From contig CM055109.1 of assembly GCA_029204225.1 (NCBI GenBank), forward strand, positions 22,904,422 to 22,968,421: a stretch of 64,000 nt of DNA. The letters are read 5' to 3'. Below, in pieces: positions 43,386-54,649 of the stretch. Positions within the stretch are counted from its first letter, which is position 1. Every line of letters starts with the position of its first letter. The notes below the pieces were generated by a model. It was given only the letters and a program-made list of their open reading frames with translations. It did no database searches and was not told the DNA's origin. The DNA comes from Diphasiastrum complanatum (taxonomy: Eukaryota > Streptophyta > Lycopodiopsida > Lycopodiales > Lycopodiaceae). A program made the position numbers and the translations under genes.

Positions 43386-44710
43386 AGGCAAAAGCACCAT
43401 CACAAGAGTTAGCATACTCTTTGGGATCAAGCTTGTAGATTCCACCATATCTAGACCCAAATGCAAGGATCTCATCATGGTTCTTGATTGTACATGTATC
43501 AACATTGAGATTTACATCTAGTCCACTATCAAACAATTGCCCAACACTAATAAGATTTTTTGTTAACTTAGGAACAAAAAGTACTTTAGACATAGAAAGA
43601 ACTTTTGATGATGAAAGCTTTAAGGGAATTGTCCCTATGCCTTCAATAGCACACTCATGATCATTTGCTGTGTAGATGGACTTCTTGGATCCTTCATAAG
43701 GTGACATGGATGAAAAAGAATGCTTGGAGCTACACATATGTGAAGAAGCTCCACTGTCGATATACCACGAACCATCCTTCTTGAAAGGTGATGAAGAAAA
43801 ACTCGAGACCATAAGAGATCCCTCTCCGTCACTTGCATGAGCATCTTCCTTCTCTTCATTAGAAATGTTGGCTTGCTTGAATTGACTCTTCTTCTTGAAG
43901 CAATTGGTGGCATAGCCCCTTCTTGCCACAAAAGAAACACTTGATGTTTTTCTTCTTCTTCTTGGATGTGGAAGCTTGACAGGACTCATCCTCTTCTCCT
44001 TTCTCCTTGGAAATAAGATTGTTCTTTCTTGAAGAGGATTGGTGTTGATTCTTACTTCTTGTCTTGTGCTTGTCTTTGGTAAAGAGAGCTTTACCATCAA
44101 TGTTGAGAGACAGTCTCTCCATTTTCAAGAGTTTATACTCTTGTCTTGATTCTTCAGAAATGAGCACAGTTTGGAGTGTTTCCAAACTTGGTAGCTCCTG
44201 CTTAATGGCATAACTCTGAACAAGGTTGTCATATTCCTCCTTTAACCCATTAAGTATGACTTGAACAAGATCATTTTGGTTGATGGAGTCTCTTATGCAT
44301 AAAAATTCTCTATGGAGGTCTTTAACTCTCATTACATAAGCTGAAGCACATTCATCACTTCTCTGTACACTTTGAAAAATTTGGTTTCTTAGTGGTAGAA
44401 GTCTAGAAGTATTTTTTGCCTCATAGATAGACTTGAGAGTATCCCAAGCATCTTTGGCATTCGTACAAGCACCAATTTCTCTTAAGATGTCATTTGAGAC
44501 ATTCATCTTAATATAATGCAGAGCCATCCTAGCTCTTTTTTTGTACTTTGGAATTTCTTGAGGAATTTGTGGTTCTTCTTCAATGCCAAGTACAATATCC
44601 ATCACATCTTGTAGTATTAAGACAAATTCCATTCTAACCTTCCAAATTGAGTGATTGGAGGTTGACAATCTTTCACTTGCTTCTAGTAGAAAGACACCCA
44701 TTGAAGTCAT
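43386..44710 (-). pseudogene. Copia-F gag, protease and GAG-pre-integrase
   Basis: It starts MTSMGVFLLEASERLSTSN at 44710, with gag motifs HSIWKVRMEFVLILQDVMD, RARMALHYIKMNVSND and DLVQVILNGLKEEYDNLVQ. A short deletion inside the knuckle (CFFCGKKG...YATNCF, near 43915) shifts the frame. Protease SWYIDSGASSHMC and VPKLTKNLISVGQLFDSG then follow in an open frame to 43384. The start is supported by the identical position of the Met in Copia-I. Confidence 0.9.
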
Positions 44711-45454
44711 AAAGAATGAAGAAAATCAAAAAAGATGCATGAAAGAATTGCTTATCTTCTCACTATAGGAACCAATCAAGGGTACAAAACCAAATCCTAT
44801 GTAAGACTAAGCAAAAAAAAATGTGAGATAGATCTCACTAGCTTGACAATCTCTCTAAAACAAGATTTGAATTATCAAAAAAGATGAAGTATGGCAAAAG
44901 TTATGGTTCTCTGAATTTCACGTGTGAAATACTCCAAAAAATGTCAAATTGACTCGAATACAATCTATTTGTATGAAACAATTTGCCTAGAACCTTTAAA
45001 TTTTGTCTAAATCACATATAGATGAGATTGTTCATCTTCTGGATGATTTTTGTGATCATTCAAGCAATAAGTGACATGTACACACGATTTGCCACAGGTC
45101 TAGGCACCCTACCTATGACTCTTCAAAAGCTTATAACTTCTGATTGGCTTATCAAACTGTCATGATTCAAATTGCATCAGATTTTTCCACTTCTAGCTTT
45201 CTAGTGGGCTAATTTGCATGAAATTTGGATCTAAGGTGAGAGAGAGCCACCAAACTGAAAATGGGCGGATTTCACACGTGCCAGCACCTGAAATTCTGTA
45301 CAGTACCTGATCTGGACCATTCAAAGTGGTTTGAAGCTCTAAATCACCAAAAAACTGCAAACTAGCCAGAAAGTAGAATCTAGACAATTCCTAGCTTGAA
45401 ATTTGATCAAATCTGCAAACTTTTTGATTAGATTTGCTTGTAAATCTTAGGTAG
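44711..45454 (-). other. Copia-F leader
   Basis: About 740 bp of untranslated sequence between the PBS and gag. CTCACTATAGGA and a Gln/Lys-poor A-rich stretch recur in the Copia-I leader (58497-58676), showing that the two elements share a leader. Confidence 0.7.
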
Positions 45455-45466
45455 GCTCTGATATCA
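45455..45466 (-). promoter_or_regulatory. Copia-F primer-binding site
   Basis: The minus strand reads TGATATCAGAGC, one transition from the canonical TGGTATCAGAGC, flush with the LTR end at 45467. Confidence 0.88.
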
Positions 45467-46078
45467 TGCTGAATTCACACGTGTGGGACGCCCTACACAT
45501 GTATTTTTGATCTCCTAAGCCCAATAATACCATAAAGATCAGACTAGCATTGGTTATTAATAGGAAAGCTGATTATACAAGAAATATTATTGTGTTACAA
45601 GCAAGATCTGTAAACAAAACATAAGACTAAACATCATAAATGCCTCAACTCAGCTAGAGAGAGAAAATAGAAAGTACAAAACTCGTGTAGAGAGAGAGGG
45701 CACAAAGAGCTTGTCTCCAAATTTGCATTACACACAAATTTCATCATTTTCTCAATGAGAGTACATCACACATATATAGATCCATGGACTCTCCTCCTAC
45801 TTTGAGTTGAATTGGAGTTGTGAATCCACCTCTCAAGCTATCTAGACTTATCCAAGCCACCTCACTATGTCTAATTGTGCCACCTAGTCTTTTCATGCAT
45901 TAAATGTGGCATGTAAAGTACAAATGGCAATTCCTATGGTAGCTCAATTTCTACTTCTACCTACCTTGAATATTTTATTCTAAGATGGGCCCTTACTAGG
46001 CCAAAAGAGCTTAATTCATCTTTGGCATTTTTAGGACCCCTACTCACAACATTAGATAGATTTTTCAATATTTTGACA
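45467..46078 (-). repeat. Copia-F 5' LTR (612 bp)
   Basis: It runs from TGCTGAATTCACACG (plus-strand left edge) to ATATTTTGACA at 46078, with element-orientation start TGTCAAAATATTG. Its right 406 bp match the 3' LTR. Confidence 0.92.
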
Positions 46079-46330
46079 GCTACTGTTCATGGATAACACG
46101 TCCACCATTCATTTGCCGAAGGATCCAATGTTTCATTCCAAGACTAAACACATTGCTATCAGATATCATCTGATAAGAAATCTGGTTGAGCAAGACAAAC
46201 TGAAGACCGAGTTTGTTCCAACAAAATAGATGGTGGCTGATATCTTCACCAAGCCTCTTGACAAGACAATTTTTGAGAAGGAGCGTGCAAGCCTAGGAAT
46301 CAGAAAAATACCAGCTTTGAGAGGGAGCTG
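46079..46330 (+). pseudogene. Copia RNase H C-terminal fragment
   Basis: The plus strand reads FMDNTSTIHLPKDPMFHSKT, KHIAIRYHLIRNLVEQDKL and MVADIFTKPLDKTIFEKERA, then GIRKIPALRGS and a stop. This is the end of a copia RNase H of a lineage different from Copia-F. One stop falls before MVAD. The upstream part is removed by the Copia-F insertion point. Confidence 0.83.
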
Positions 46331-46841
46331 AAGAAACTATGAGTTTCTATTTTTCAAAGCCTTAGCATTTTTTTAGTTTTTCTTGCTTTTTCTAGACTGC
46401 TACATTTTTTATGGATGAGTTGCATAGTCTACATTTTCAAACTGTTTCATTGCACAGTTCGCAATTTTGGGTCATGAGAAAAGTACAGCACTAAGTCAAA
46501 ACACTTAGAAAATAATTTTGGCCAACTCTCTTGACAATTGTCGCATTTTTTGCACTTCTACAAAAAAGGCGACACTATTTTATAAATGCGTCAGAAAATG
46601 TTTTCAGACCCACCTTCGGGTTTCTCGTATCTTTCACCGTTCGAAAAATGTGACACTGTATTAAAAATGCCTTAGAACTGTTTTTGCTAATCTTCAACCT
46701 TTTTCCCAGCTTCGGAGAAATGCGAAGGGCATGAAGGCGCAATATAACGGGCGGAAAGCGACTGAAGCACGGAAGACAATGATGGGAAACTAAAATCAGT
46801 TTTGATTAAGGCTGATACATTTCTTTTAATTAGAGTTTTAC
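46331..46841 (+). repeat. Probable 3' LTR of the 46079 copia fragment
   Basis: The sequence follows a purine-rich GAGAGGGAGCTGAAG and contains TGTCGCATTTTTTGCAC, AAAATGTGACAC and AATGCCTTAGAA, words shared with the Copia-C LTRs in reverse orientation. The position after RNase H supports an LTR; its ends were not fixed. Confidence 0.5.
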
Positions 46842-46962
46842 TTAGAATTTGCTTCGAACAGGAACACAGATCATGCTACACAATAACATAGACAAAACAC
46901 TCTCCACAGCAAGCTCACATAGCAACTGTATTTCTCAAAATGAAATTACACTGTACATATAG
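46842..46962 (-). repeat. LTR-B fragment (about 120 bp)
   Basis: It begins TTAGAATTTGCTTCGAACAG and ends CACTGTACATATAG, matching the first half of 5513-5779. It is a third LTR-B copy, broken where Copia-G integrase begins. Confidence 0.85.
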
Positions 46963-47371
46963 TAGGAATGTGTACAAAGGCCTTACATCCAAAGATTTGC
47001 AAGTGGTTCACCTTTGGCTTCTTCTTCGTGAATGCTTCCTCAGGTGTTATCTTTGGTATGGCAGGACTTCTATTTTGAAGATAGACTACCGTATTGCATG
47101 CTTCTGACCAGAAATCTTTTGGTAGTTTCATCTCAGCTAGCATAGATCTGGCACTTTCCACAATTGTACAAGAATGCTTAGCTACACCATTGAGAGCAGG
47201 AGTATGAGCTTGCATAAATTGTCTTTTAATCCCACATTGATCACAAAGACCATTGAAGTCATTAGACTTGTACTCGCCTCCACTATCTGATCTTAGGACT
47301 TTGATCTTCCTACCTGTCTGATTTTCGACCAATGCTTTGAAGCTCTTGAAATTGTCAGGACATATCATCAA
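46963..47371 (-). pseudogene. Copia-G integrase core
   Basis: IKVLRSDSGGEYKSNDF carries the second catalytic Asp; AHTPALNGVAKHSCTIVESA has the Glu region altered (the usual NGVAER is NGVAKH); LPKDFWSEACNTVVYLQNRS and LQIFGCKAFVHIP follow. A frameshift at 47355-47371 separates it from the upstream FIDDMS. RT and RNase H are missing because LTR-B cuts in at 46962. Confidence 0.86.
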
Positions 47372-48320
47372 TAAAGGTCATGAAATAGAAGGCTTTACCT
47401 AAGGACATGGTCCTCATAGGCCCGCATAAATCTGTGTGGATTAAATCCAATATGTTCTTTGCTCTTGCAACACCACCTTTATTGAACTTCTCTTGATGCT
47501 GCTTCCCATATACACATGATTCGCACATCGATTTCAAGTGGTCTTCTATGGTAGGCAATCTTGTTGCCATCTCCAATTTTCTCATCAAACTGAGGCTTTT
47601 CAAGTTCAAATGACCAAGCCTCTTATGCCACAACTCAGTTTGTGATGGAATGGATAATACAAGTCCATGTTGCCCCTTGATTGTAGCATTCAACCTGTAC
47701 AATTTTGTATTGGGATCCCTTACTCCATCCGCAAAAACTTTGAACTTTTGCTTCACATCCTTCACAAAGCAACGATCATGGGCGAATTCTACTTTCAACT
47801 TTTGATCAGTAATGACTCCAACAGAAAGTATATTTTTCTTCAAACCTGGTACGTAAAGTACCTCCTTGATCATCATGCTTTTGCCATCAAGTAGTTCGAT
47901 TGAAACGGTGCCTATCCCCTTAATCTTGCACACATTGCCATAACCTTGTGAAACGGATGTTCCATTATCCAACACTTTCAAGCTACTGAACCAATTCTCG
48001 TTACCCGTCATGTGTCTTGTGGCTCCCCAGTCAATATACCACGCTTGATCATCTTGATTAGATGACAATGCGGATATGAAGATGCTAGAGTCTTCAATCT
48101 CATCCTCATCGACAAGGTTACCTGTTTGTTTTGGTTTCCCCTTGTCTTGTTCCGCCAAGAATTTGTGACATTCACTCTTCCAATGGCCCTTTTTACCACA
48201 ATGGAAGCACTTGCTTTTCTTCTTGGTCTTACTGGAAGATCCCTCATCCTCCTGAGACTTGGCAAATTGCCGTTTAAACTTCTTCTTGCCCTTGCTCTTG
48301 CCTTGTTTTTGGCGTGTCAC
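47355..48320 (-). pseudogene. Copia-G gag zinc knuckle, protease, GAG-pre-integrase, integrase start (321 codons)
   Basis: A Lys-rich stretch leads to CFHCGKKGHWKSEC, then protease AWYIDWGATRHMTG, in which the catalytic DSG is DWG, so protease would be dead. Next come VLYVPGLKKNILSVGVITDQ, LWHKRLGHLNLKSLSLMRKL and LDLIHTDLCGPMRTMS with the first core Asp. The 321-codon frame is open throughout, which is long for this window. Confidence 0.88.
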
Positions 48321-48935
48321 AAGTGCCTAATCGTCAGTATTCTGACGTCTAGCTTTCACCATTTCTCGTCGTTGCTCTTCCTACATCAAGATTCCTGTGA
48401 GCTCGTCAAAGGTTGGCAATCTTTCTCTTGATGGTATTCCACTCACAAACATCTGATAGGGTTCTGCAATGCCGCACAATGCATTGTGCACCAGCTCCAC
48501 ATCACGTATGCGCTCACCAATAGAATGCAGATCATCTCTCATTGTTTTGATTCAGGTCATATACGTCTGAATGTGCTCTCCTTGCTCCATTTGGGCACTA
48601 TTCAACTTTGACTTCAGAAACATGATTCTTGACGGATTTGACGTCTCGAACTGCTCCTTTAGCACATCCCATGATTGTTTGGGTGTAACAACATCACAAA
48701 TGTGGGTAATGATGTGATCCTTCACTGACAAGTTAATGAAGGTCAAAGCTTTCCTCATCTTTTTGTCGAACACCTTGATATCCACTTCATTTGATGACTT
48801 CCCACACATTGACAACTTCCCACACATCTTTCTCCATCAGTATGTTTTTCATTTTGAATTTCCACACTACATGGTTGGAAATCCCGTCCAATTTGCTACT
48901 TTCACTCAAAATGGACTCTCCCATGTTTGCCATCG
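48321..48935 (-). pseudogene. Copia-G gag N-terminal domain
   Basis: It starts near 48935 with MANMGESILSESSKLDGIS and NHVVWKFKMKNILMEKDVWE, then after frameshifts continues KVFDKKMRKALTFINLSVKD and TPKQSWDVLKEQFETSNPSR. A 20-bp duplication of a CCCACACATTGACAACTTCC-type unit near 48800 adds to the damage. No PBS or LTR was found upstream. Confidence 0.8.
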
Positions 48936-49740
48936 CAAAACTGCTTGAAACTTATGCCGTAGGCTGAAAGCAGTATGCCGAGGCCAACTGTGATGTCAGA
49001 AGTTGAAAAAAATGACCTGCACTTTTTCCCTTACCAGGCCACTCTTCGCTTTTCTCCCAATTTGAAAGCCAAATTGGCGTCGCCTTCCAAAATGCACTCA
49101 GTCGTGAACTCCCAACTACGTGCCCAATGGAATGGTGAAATCACTTTTGGCACACTCCAAACACTTTCTCTGCTGCAATCACTCTATTTTGCTGTACCGT
49201 ACTTGCAGGTACAGTCCGGGTGCCCTTCGTTTGGAGGTTATAGCCTTTCATTTGGGTCAAAACGGATAAAGGAGGTGGATTTAAGGGGTATTTTTTGCTT
49301 TTTGAACTATTTCTTTAGTTTGAAAAGACTTCAAACTTCAGTGAATTAGGACCCAACTCAACTTTCAATATGAAAATTTTTATTGAAGTTGAAGCCTGAT
49401 TTGTCTTTCAACGCCCTTCAGGCCCCTTCAAGGTTCTTTTAAAGACAATCCACTGGTTCTCTTGGATCCGATGGTCCAAATTCAATGCTTATGGTTCGAT
49501 CTCTATCGTTGATCATGATGGACACTGATCCGATGATCCGCGCACTGTCTTCACTCCTTGCAGCCGCTGGCCCACCTTAGAACACTAAGAGGGGACTCCT
49601 CTTCCGCGCGCAAACAGACCCGCGAGATCTCCTCTTCTTTCCATCTCCTTGCAAGCTATGGCTGCAGGGTATAAACTGGTCCAATTCCATGTGATGAGTC
49701 CAAAAAAGTCATTTGTGAAACAAGTGGTGTCACATGTATT
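48936..49740. other. Unassigned stretch upstream of Copia-G
   Basis: It would be the Copia-G leader by position, but no initiator-Met PBS is visible. The plus-strand frame at 48975-49349 has no recognisable motif. Around 49550-49660 the sequence is more G+C-rich than its surroundings. No gene is called. Confidence 0.5.
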
Positions 49741-49770
49741 CATATAGAAAGTAGATCAAAAGGTTCTATC

Positions 49771-50529
49771 ATGAGACCTGGTGAGGAAGATCTCAAGTCA
49801 AAAGGGAGAGATGAATGTGAAGTGTTCAAAGTAGGATGTACCTTGAATGAAGCTTTTGTGAATGATAGTGAGGGTTCATTATCATTACCTATATCATTGA
49901 TTAAAAGTCCAGGTTTGACAAGAAAAAGTACTTCAATCATTCTTATGTTGAAGGAACTATGTATTCTTTTCATGGCTTCTAATGTTCAAGAATCTTCCAT
50001 TTCTTATGATGCAACTATCAAGAGGGAGATTGCTAACTTTTGTGGTGTGATCATTAAGAGGAAGTCTTGTGAAGGAAAGGGCAAAGGAAGAGTGACTCTT
50101 GGAAGGATTCAAGGCGTGGATCTTACATCTCTTCATCAACTCAAAGGTTGCTATGATTGTGGAGTGTTCATGCATGATCAAGATGGCAAAAGGTTGGATG
50201 AAGAAGACTACATGGAGCAACTCAAGTGGCAATTTCTCCAAGGAAAGGAAGATATCATTGGTGAGCTCATTGAGGTTTGGTTTGATCTCAAATGGGCTGG
50301 TTTGATTAGGTTTGATACTCAACTTCATCTACTCTACTTCATGTTGGATAGAATTGTAGAAATCTATCTTTTGGTTTATGATGGTGACATTGTTTTCACT
50401 AACTATAGTGAAAGGTTAAAATCAAGCAATGATGAGATATTGTGGAATGTTAATCATGTGTTTGAGAGGGAGTATCTTCAGATGTTCAGATCTGAAGATG
50501 TTTATAAATGCAAAGTCCTTGATGTTTAA
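49771..50529 (+). CDS. Unrecognised ORF, first part (252 codons)
   Basis: Not recognised. The frame starts MRPGEEDLKSKGRDECEVF; visible features are a Lys/Gly-rich patch (KRKSCEGKGKGRVTLGR), a Cys pair (LKGCYDCGVFMHDQDGKR) and a hydrophobic-acidic stretch (ELIEVWFDLKWAGLIRF, LHLLYFMLDRIVEIYLLVYD). It is uninterrupted and long for this area. It probably continues into 50585-51254 after one frameshift, because other frames between 50530 and 50640 are short. Whether it is a captured host gene or an element gene cannot be told from sequence alone. Confidence 0.45.
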   Translation: MRPGEEDLKSKGRDECEVFKVGCTLNEAFVNDSEGSLSLPISLIKSPGLTRKSTSIILMLKELCILFMASNVQESSISYDATIKREIANFCGVIIKRKSCEGKGKGRVTLGRIQGVDLTSLHQLKGCYDCGVFMHDQDGKRLDEEDYMEQLKWQFLQGKEDIIGELIEVWFDLKWAGLIRFDTQLHLLYFMLDRIVEIYLLVYDGDIVFTNYSERLKSSNDEILWNVNHVFEREYLQMFRSEDVYKCKVLDV

Positions 50530-50584
50530 TTGGAAGATCAAGATGTTGATCTTGAATTGCTTCATCAACACCAAGAGGCAAGTA

Positions 50585-51254
50585 GAATTGGAAGCTAGTC
50601 AAAAGCATCAAAGGGGAGCCACATGGGCAAAGCATTTTGGATCTGTTTTTACAGGTTCTTGAAGGTTCAAGTAAGGTTCTTGTAGCAGCAAGGAAGTGTC
50701 CTTTTACTCTACCTTATTTGTTTAATCTCATGTATGAACATTGTCATGTCAATGTGTTGGAATTGTCAAAATTCAATGGAACTAGTTCCATAGTTTTGCA
50801 TCCTTTGGATCTTGGAGATGGAATAGTTATCATTGCTGGTTCTTATGATCAAGTACATGTATTCATTCAAATCTTGAAAGATATTGAAGTGGTCAATATG
50901 TTTACTTTTGAGCAAAGTTCAAGATCTAGCATCCTAGTGTTGGCAAATTGGCAGATTGTTGGCAATGTAGGATCAAGGGTTGTATGCAAATCTTGTGGAG
51001 ATACTTCAAGTATTTCAAGTTCAGGTTTTGCTCATTCAAATGGAGCAGAGAACACATCATTTTGGCATTCATCCACTCAAGGGCTTTCATGGATTGGAGA
51101 TCTACAAAGGCAAGGTGGTGATGGAGGTTCATTCATGGAGATACATGGTGCATTCATAGTGAAGCATCCTATATGGACACTATTATCTATATCAATTATG
51201 TTGTACTTCATATCGTACATATTAGAACACTTGAGAAGAGATCTATTATCATGA
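50585..51254 (+). CDS. Unrecognised ORF, second part with C-terminal membrane segment
   Basis: Not recognised. The frame reads through VLEGSSKVLVAARKCPF, LHPLDLGDGIVIIAGSYDQ and a Ser/Gly-rich part with VVCKSCGDTSS, and ends with a hydrophobic stretch HPIWTLLSISIMLYFISYIL followed by basic EHLRRDLLS. That is the pattern of a C-terminal membrane anchor with a short basic tail. The stop lies 55 bp before the polypurine tract, the position of an env-like gene, but no surface-protein features were seen. No Met is required if it is fused to the upstream frame. Confidence 0.45.
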
Positions 51255-51320
51255 TGGAGATCATTCTTAGGTTGGAGCAAAGTAGTGTTGTAAAACTAGC
51301 AAGTTAAGTTGAAGAGGGAG

Positions 51321-51975
51321 TGTGAAAATTGTCAACATTTCCTAGCTAGTTTGAGGCCTAAATTGGCAATTTTTGTACATAGTTTTGGATCTAACATTTC
51401 ACACGTGTAAAAGAGGCCTAGATACTTTTATTTTAGTATATATTTCATGTTGAAGAAGTCTCAAACTTCAGGACCTTTGAAATGACACCAAAATCATGTT
51501 ATTTGGACATATAGGACAAAATTGGCTATTTTAGGCTATTGGTGTCCTAAATATGGGTCCTAAGTTCTAGAGAGAGGAGAGAGAGTCATCTCTCTCACCT
51601 ATATTAGGCTGAAATTTGTGGAGAACTGGTTGGAGAAACTTATTGTATTGTTGAGAGAGATCAATAGATCATTGTCACAGTTTCTTCCTCCATTGAGAGC
51701 ATTGCTTTGTGTATTGTCTTCAAGCTTTTGTGTATGATCTTAAGAGGTTTCCAAAAGTGGTAGGCTGCTGTTGTAGGGATGGTATGCTGTTGTTTTTGGC
51801 TGCCATCAGTACCTTTTATTAGTATCTTTTGTCTCTTGGATGCTTTGTCAAGTTCATGTGTATCAAAGGTAGCATTAGGATGCTTTGCCATTTCTAGCTT
51901 TTGTAGCTTGTTGTGCAAAGATCTTAGCCAAGTATTTTGGGAGTTTGGATTCATTCAAGATCCAGTTTTTTCACA
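51321..51975 (+). repeat. LTR following the unrecognised ORF (about 655 bp)
   Basis: It starts TGTGAAAATTGTCAAC after the purine tract and is proposed to end TTTTTTCACA at 51975, giving an 8-bp terminal inverted repeat TGTGAAAA/TTTTCACA. CACGTGTAAAAGAGGCC and a GAGAGAGGAGAGAGAG tract near 51570 resemble other copia LTRs here. The right end is a proposal based only on the inverted repeat. Confidence 0.5.
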
Positions 51976-54600
51976 AATTCAAGGTGGTCAAGCCTTTCCA
52001 CATGGTTCTGGTCTAAAATATTTGAGTTCACCTCTAAATGAATTGGATAACAAGAATTATGAAAGTAATAGATTCAGTACCTCTGTGATATGTCAACTGA
52101 GATTACTAGAAACATAAGATGAATTTATCTTGAAGTAGATGATCAGATGGGCTTTTGATAGAGATCTTGTTAGACTATCTTTTGAAAGACTCGAATTGAC
52201 AACCTTATTCATGTTTAGCAGAACTTAAAGCTATGGTTTATCACATGGATGTCTTAGACATTGAAATATGTCAAGAATGAATATACCAAGGAGAAAATGT
52301 TTGGCATGAAAGCCTCTTCCAGTCAACTGTGCATGTCGGAGACTATTTAGTGTTGTGTTCAAATAATTATTTATGTATCAAAGTCACTTATAATTCCTCA
52401 CATGGATGATGGCTATTTTACTACAGAACATACAAAGCCCCATAGAATAAATGGCTTCCAGTGGAATTTTGTATGGTACAAATGTGCAAATTTTATCTTC
52501 AGTAAACAAAGACAAACCAAAAGAGAAGAAAACCTTCAATTTTTCTGGTACTAAGTATGCAGTAACATACTGATTGTTTAGCATGCAGTTACAAGATTGT
52601 CAGTAGTGTGGGAAGAGCATTACTGAAACCTAAAAGTGCTGGATCAAAAGGTATCTGGTGTTTATTGTTTCTGTGACTGTCCAGCACCAAGTCTATAATT
52701 TTAGATGCTCAGTACATCTATTGATGTTTAATTCAAAGATGGAAGGGCGCAATATAGCCTTGTTTGCCTATGACATCTTGTGGTTTCCTTCATGGTCTTT
52801 AGACTACCTTTTTAATATGACAGCATTTTTGACCAAGATGATGTTAGATTATTCGGAACATTATTCTTGAAGCTTTCTTAGGCATGAAAGTATTTCCATA
52901 AACTATCCTAAATGGATTGACTTTCCCTGTAAGTGTTGTTGTTGTGTTTTATGGCGTACTCATAAAAGTGATGTAAGCATTGTGAATAAACATCATGGCA
53001 ATCTACTCTCAGTAGGTCCACTTTTTATGTGAAGACTTTCAAACTAGATTTCCGTTTAAATTTCTCATATGAACCTAGAGATTATTCACATGAGACTTTA
53101 AAGCATAAAAGATCCATTCATGTGAAGGCGAAATAGCTGTTTAAGCCTTCCATAGGTTACTGAGCAGCAAGAATTTATTTCTTTGAACAATTTATCACTT
53201 CAAAAGCACATACTCTCAATGCATATACTGTTGTATTTGCTGATTCTCGGCTAGCACTGTTCCAAGTTTACTATCTACATGTCCTTCACGTTTGGCATTT
53301 TACTTAGTTATTCTTCCTTGGAGATGTAATTGGCACAGGGCAGAATCTTTGAGGATTTTGTTTGCAATGAATAGAGACAAGCAATACGAAACATCTTTGG
53401 ACCACTGAGTCCTGACACTTGATCCAATCAACTAAGTCTGCAAAAAAGTCTGTGCAATCAGGACTTGAAAATTAGTAAGCTCTCAAAGTACAACTTTTCT
53501 TGATGCACATCGCAAGGTAGCCATAAATATACGAGGCTTTGGAGAGCATATGTGCTGGGAGACAGAAAAACAGGTCCTCAGACCCACGTTCATATGGCTT
53601 TTTAGGAAATTAAATTGAAGATAGCATGACTATTTCCAGAGTAACTAAGCTAAATCCTATGGGCCCTGACAAGCTGCAGCCAGCCCTTTAACTGAAACAA
53701 ATTGCAGCCATCTGAATCAAACTTTCGAAACCCTGGCATGGAGCCTGGAGGAAGGAGGCTGGAGTTGGACCATGCATTCGTTGTCAATCAAGCAAGCTCA
53801 TAGATGGGATGCTGAAGTCTAAACCTTCATCCATGAGCAGAAGGAGAGGGACCCACATGAGGCCCAGCTCAAGGAGGGAGCTATGCTGTCAGATTTCTGC
53901 CATATTACACAAGGCAGGGGAACAGATGGAATGGCAGGTGCTTTGTGAGACCAAAAAAGGATCCTTTGAACTACTAGTAACTCAAGGCAGCACCAGCCAA
54001 GTACCAATGTAGTATGTACTTATTTAGAACCCCAGTTCAAGTGTCGTATTGGAGAGCGAGAGCAAGAGAGAGAGATGGGTAGCAGACGGGACCACCAACC
54101 GTCTGTTAGCGACCGTTGGTCCTTTCAGCCGGCCCTGACAGACAGGTCACGTACACTTTGGTCCCCTGTCTTTTTCCTTTGTCCTGAGCAGGGTCACCCC
54201 ACCTAATACCTATTATCTTAAATGAAAGCTTCTTTCTTTTTTTTTTCCTTGTTTTTTGCATAGGCACACCATGCAAGGAGGCCAAGATGAACTACATACA
54301 AATAGGTACAAGTATGTGCCATCTGGCCAAAACCATGAACAACGTGACTAGGCCCTAATTGTCATCAGGCCGAAGTCGCTAATCACATCACCAGGTTAAC
54401 CTCATCACTAGGTTGAAATCACTAGGTCGAGACTTCTAACTGCACAACCCGAGCGAAAGTTTATAACCACACATGAACAAAATTTGGAGCATAGGCTCCA
54501 AGATGTCTCCTTTAATGCATAGATCTAACCTTGAGTCTCCATTGCCCATGCAACACTCTTATTCAACTCAGTCAATGGCCGATTCATTAGCATTTTGGAC
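51976..54600. other. No gene seen
   Basis: This 2.6-kb stretch has only short, motif-free frames. A weak gag-like line (LNELDNKNYES followed by STSVICQLRLLET) sits near 52030-52117. CT/GA-rich sequence and a partial palindrome around 54090-54125 are the only other features. It may be ancient, unrecognisable repeat or the only non-repeat DNA in the window. Confidence 0.5.
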
Positions 54601-54649
54601 TTTGTCAATATAATCTTTTGACTAGTCAAATGCAAGCTCGTGACTTCAC

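Larger units (their letters stand above)
40405..46078 (-). mobile_element. Copia-F, nearly full-length copia element
   Basis: 5' LTR, PBS, leader, gag, protease, integrase, RT, RNase H, polypurine tract and a 3' LTR shortened by about 205 bp are all present in order. Only about nine substitutions, all transitions, and one small indel separate the LTRs over about 405 aligned bases. It is the most intact and apparently youngest copy here, though frameshifts in gag and integrase disable it. Confidence 0.92.
49741..51975 (+). mobile_element. 3' half of a copia-like element carrying an unrecognised ORF
   Basis: A purine tract TTGAAGAGGGAG (51309-51320) and an LTR starting TGTGAAAATT (51321) closely copy the Copia-A arrangement (TTGAAGAGGGAC then TGTGAAAGATT). 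Where RNase H should precede the tract there are instead two frames with no retrotransposon motif. The 5' side (LTR, PBS) was not found, so the limits on that side are unknown. Confidence 0.5.

Noticed and set aside
51661-51954. 97-codon minus-strand frame inside the proposed LTR at 51321-51975
   Set aside because: It sits within a repeat defined by a polypurine tract and inverted ends, with no domain. It is treated as a shadow frame.
54085-54125. Partial palindrome GGACCACCAACCG ... GACCGTTGGTCC
   Set aside because: The arms mismatch after six bases and pair only loosely. It is not distinguishable from chance.
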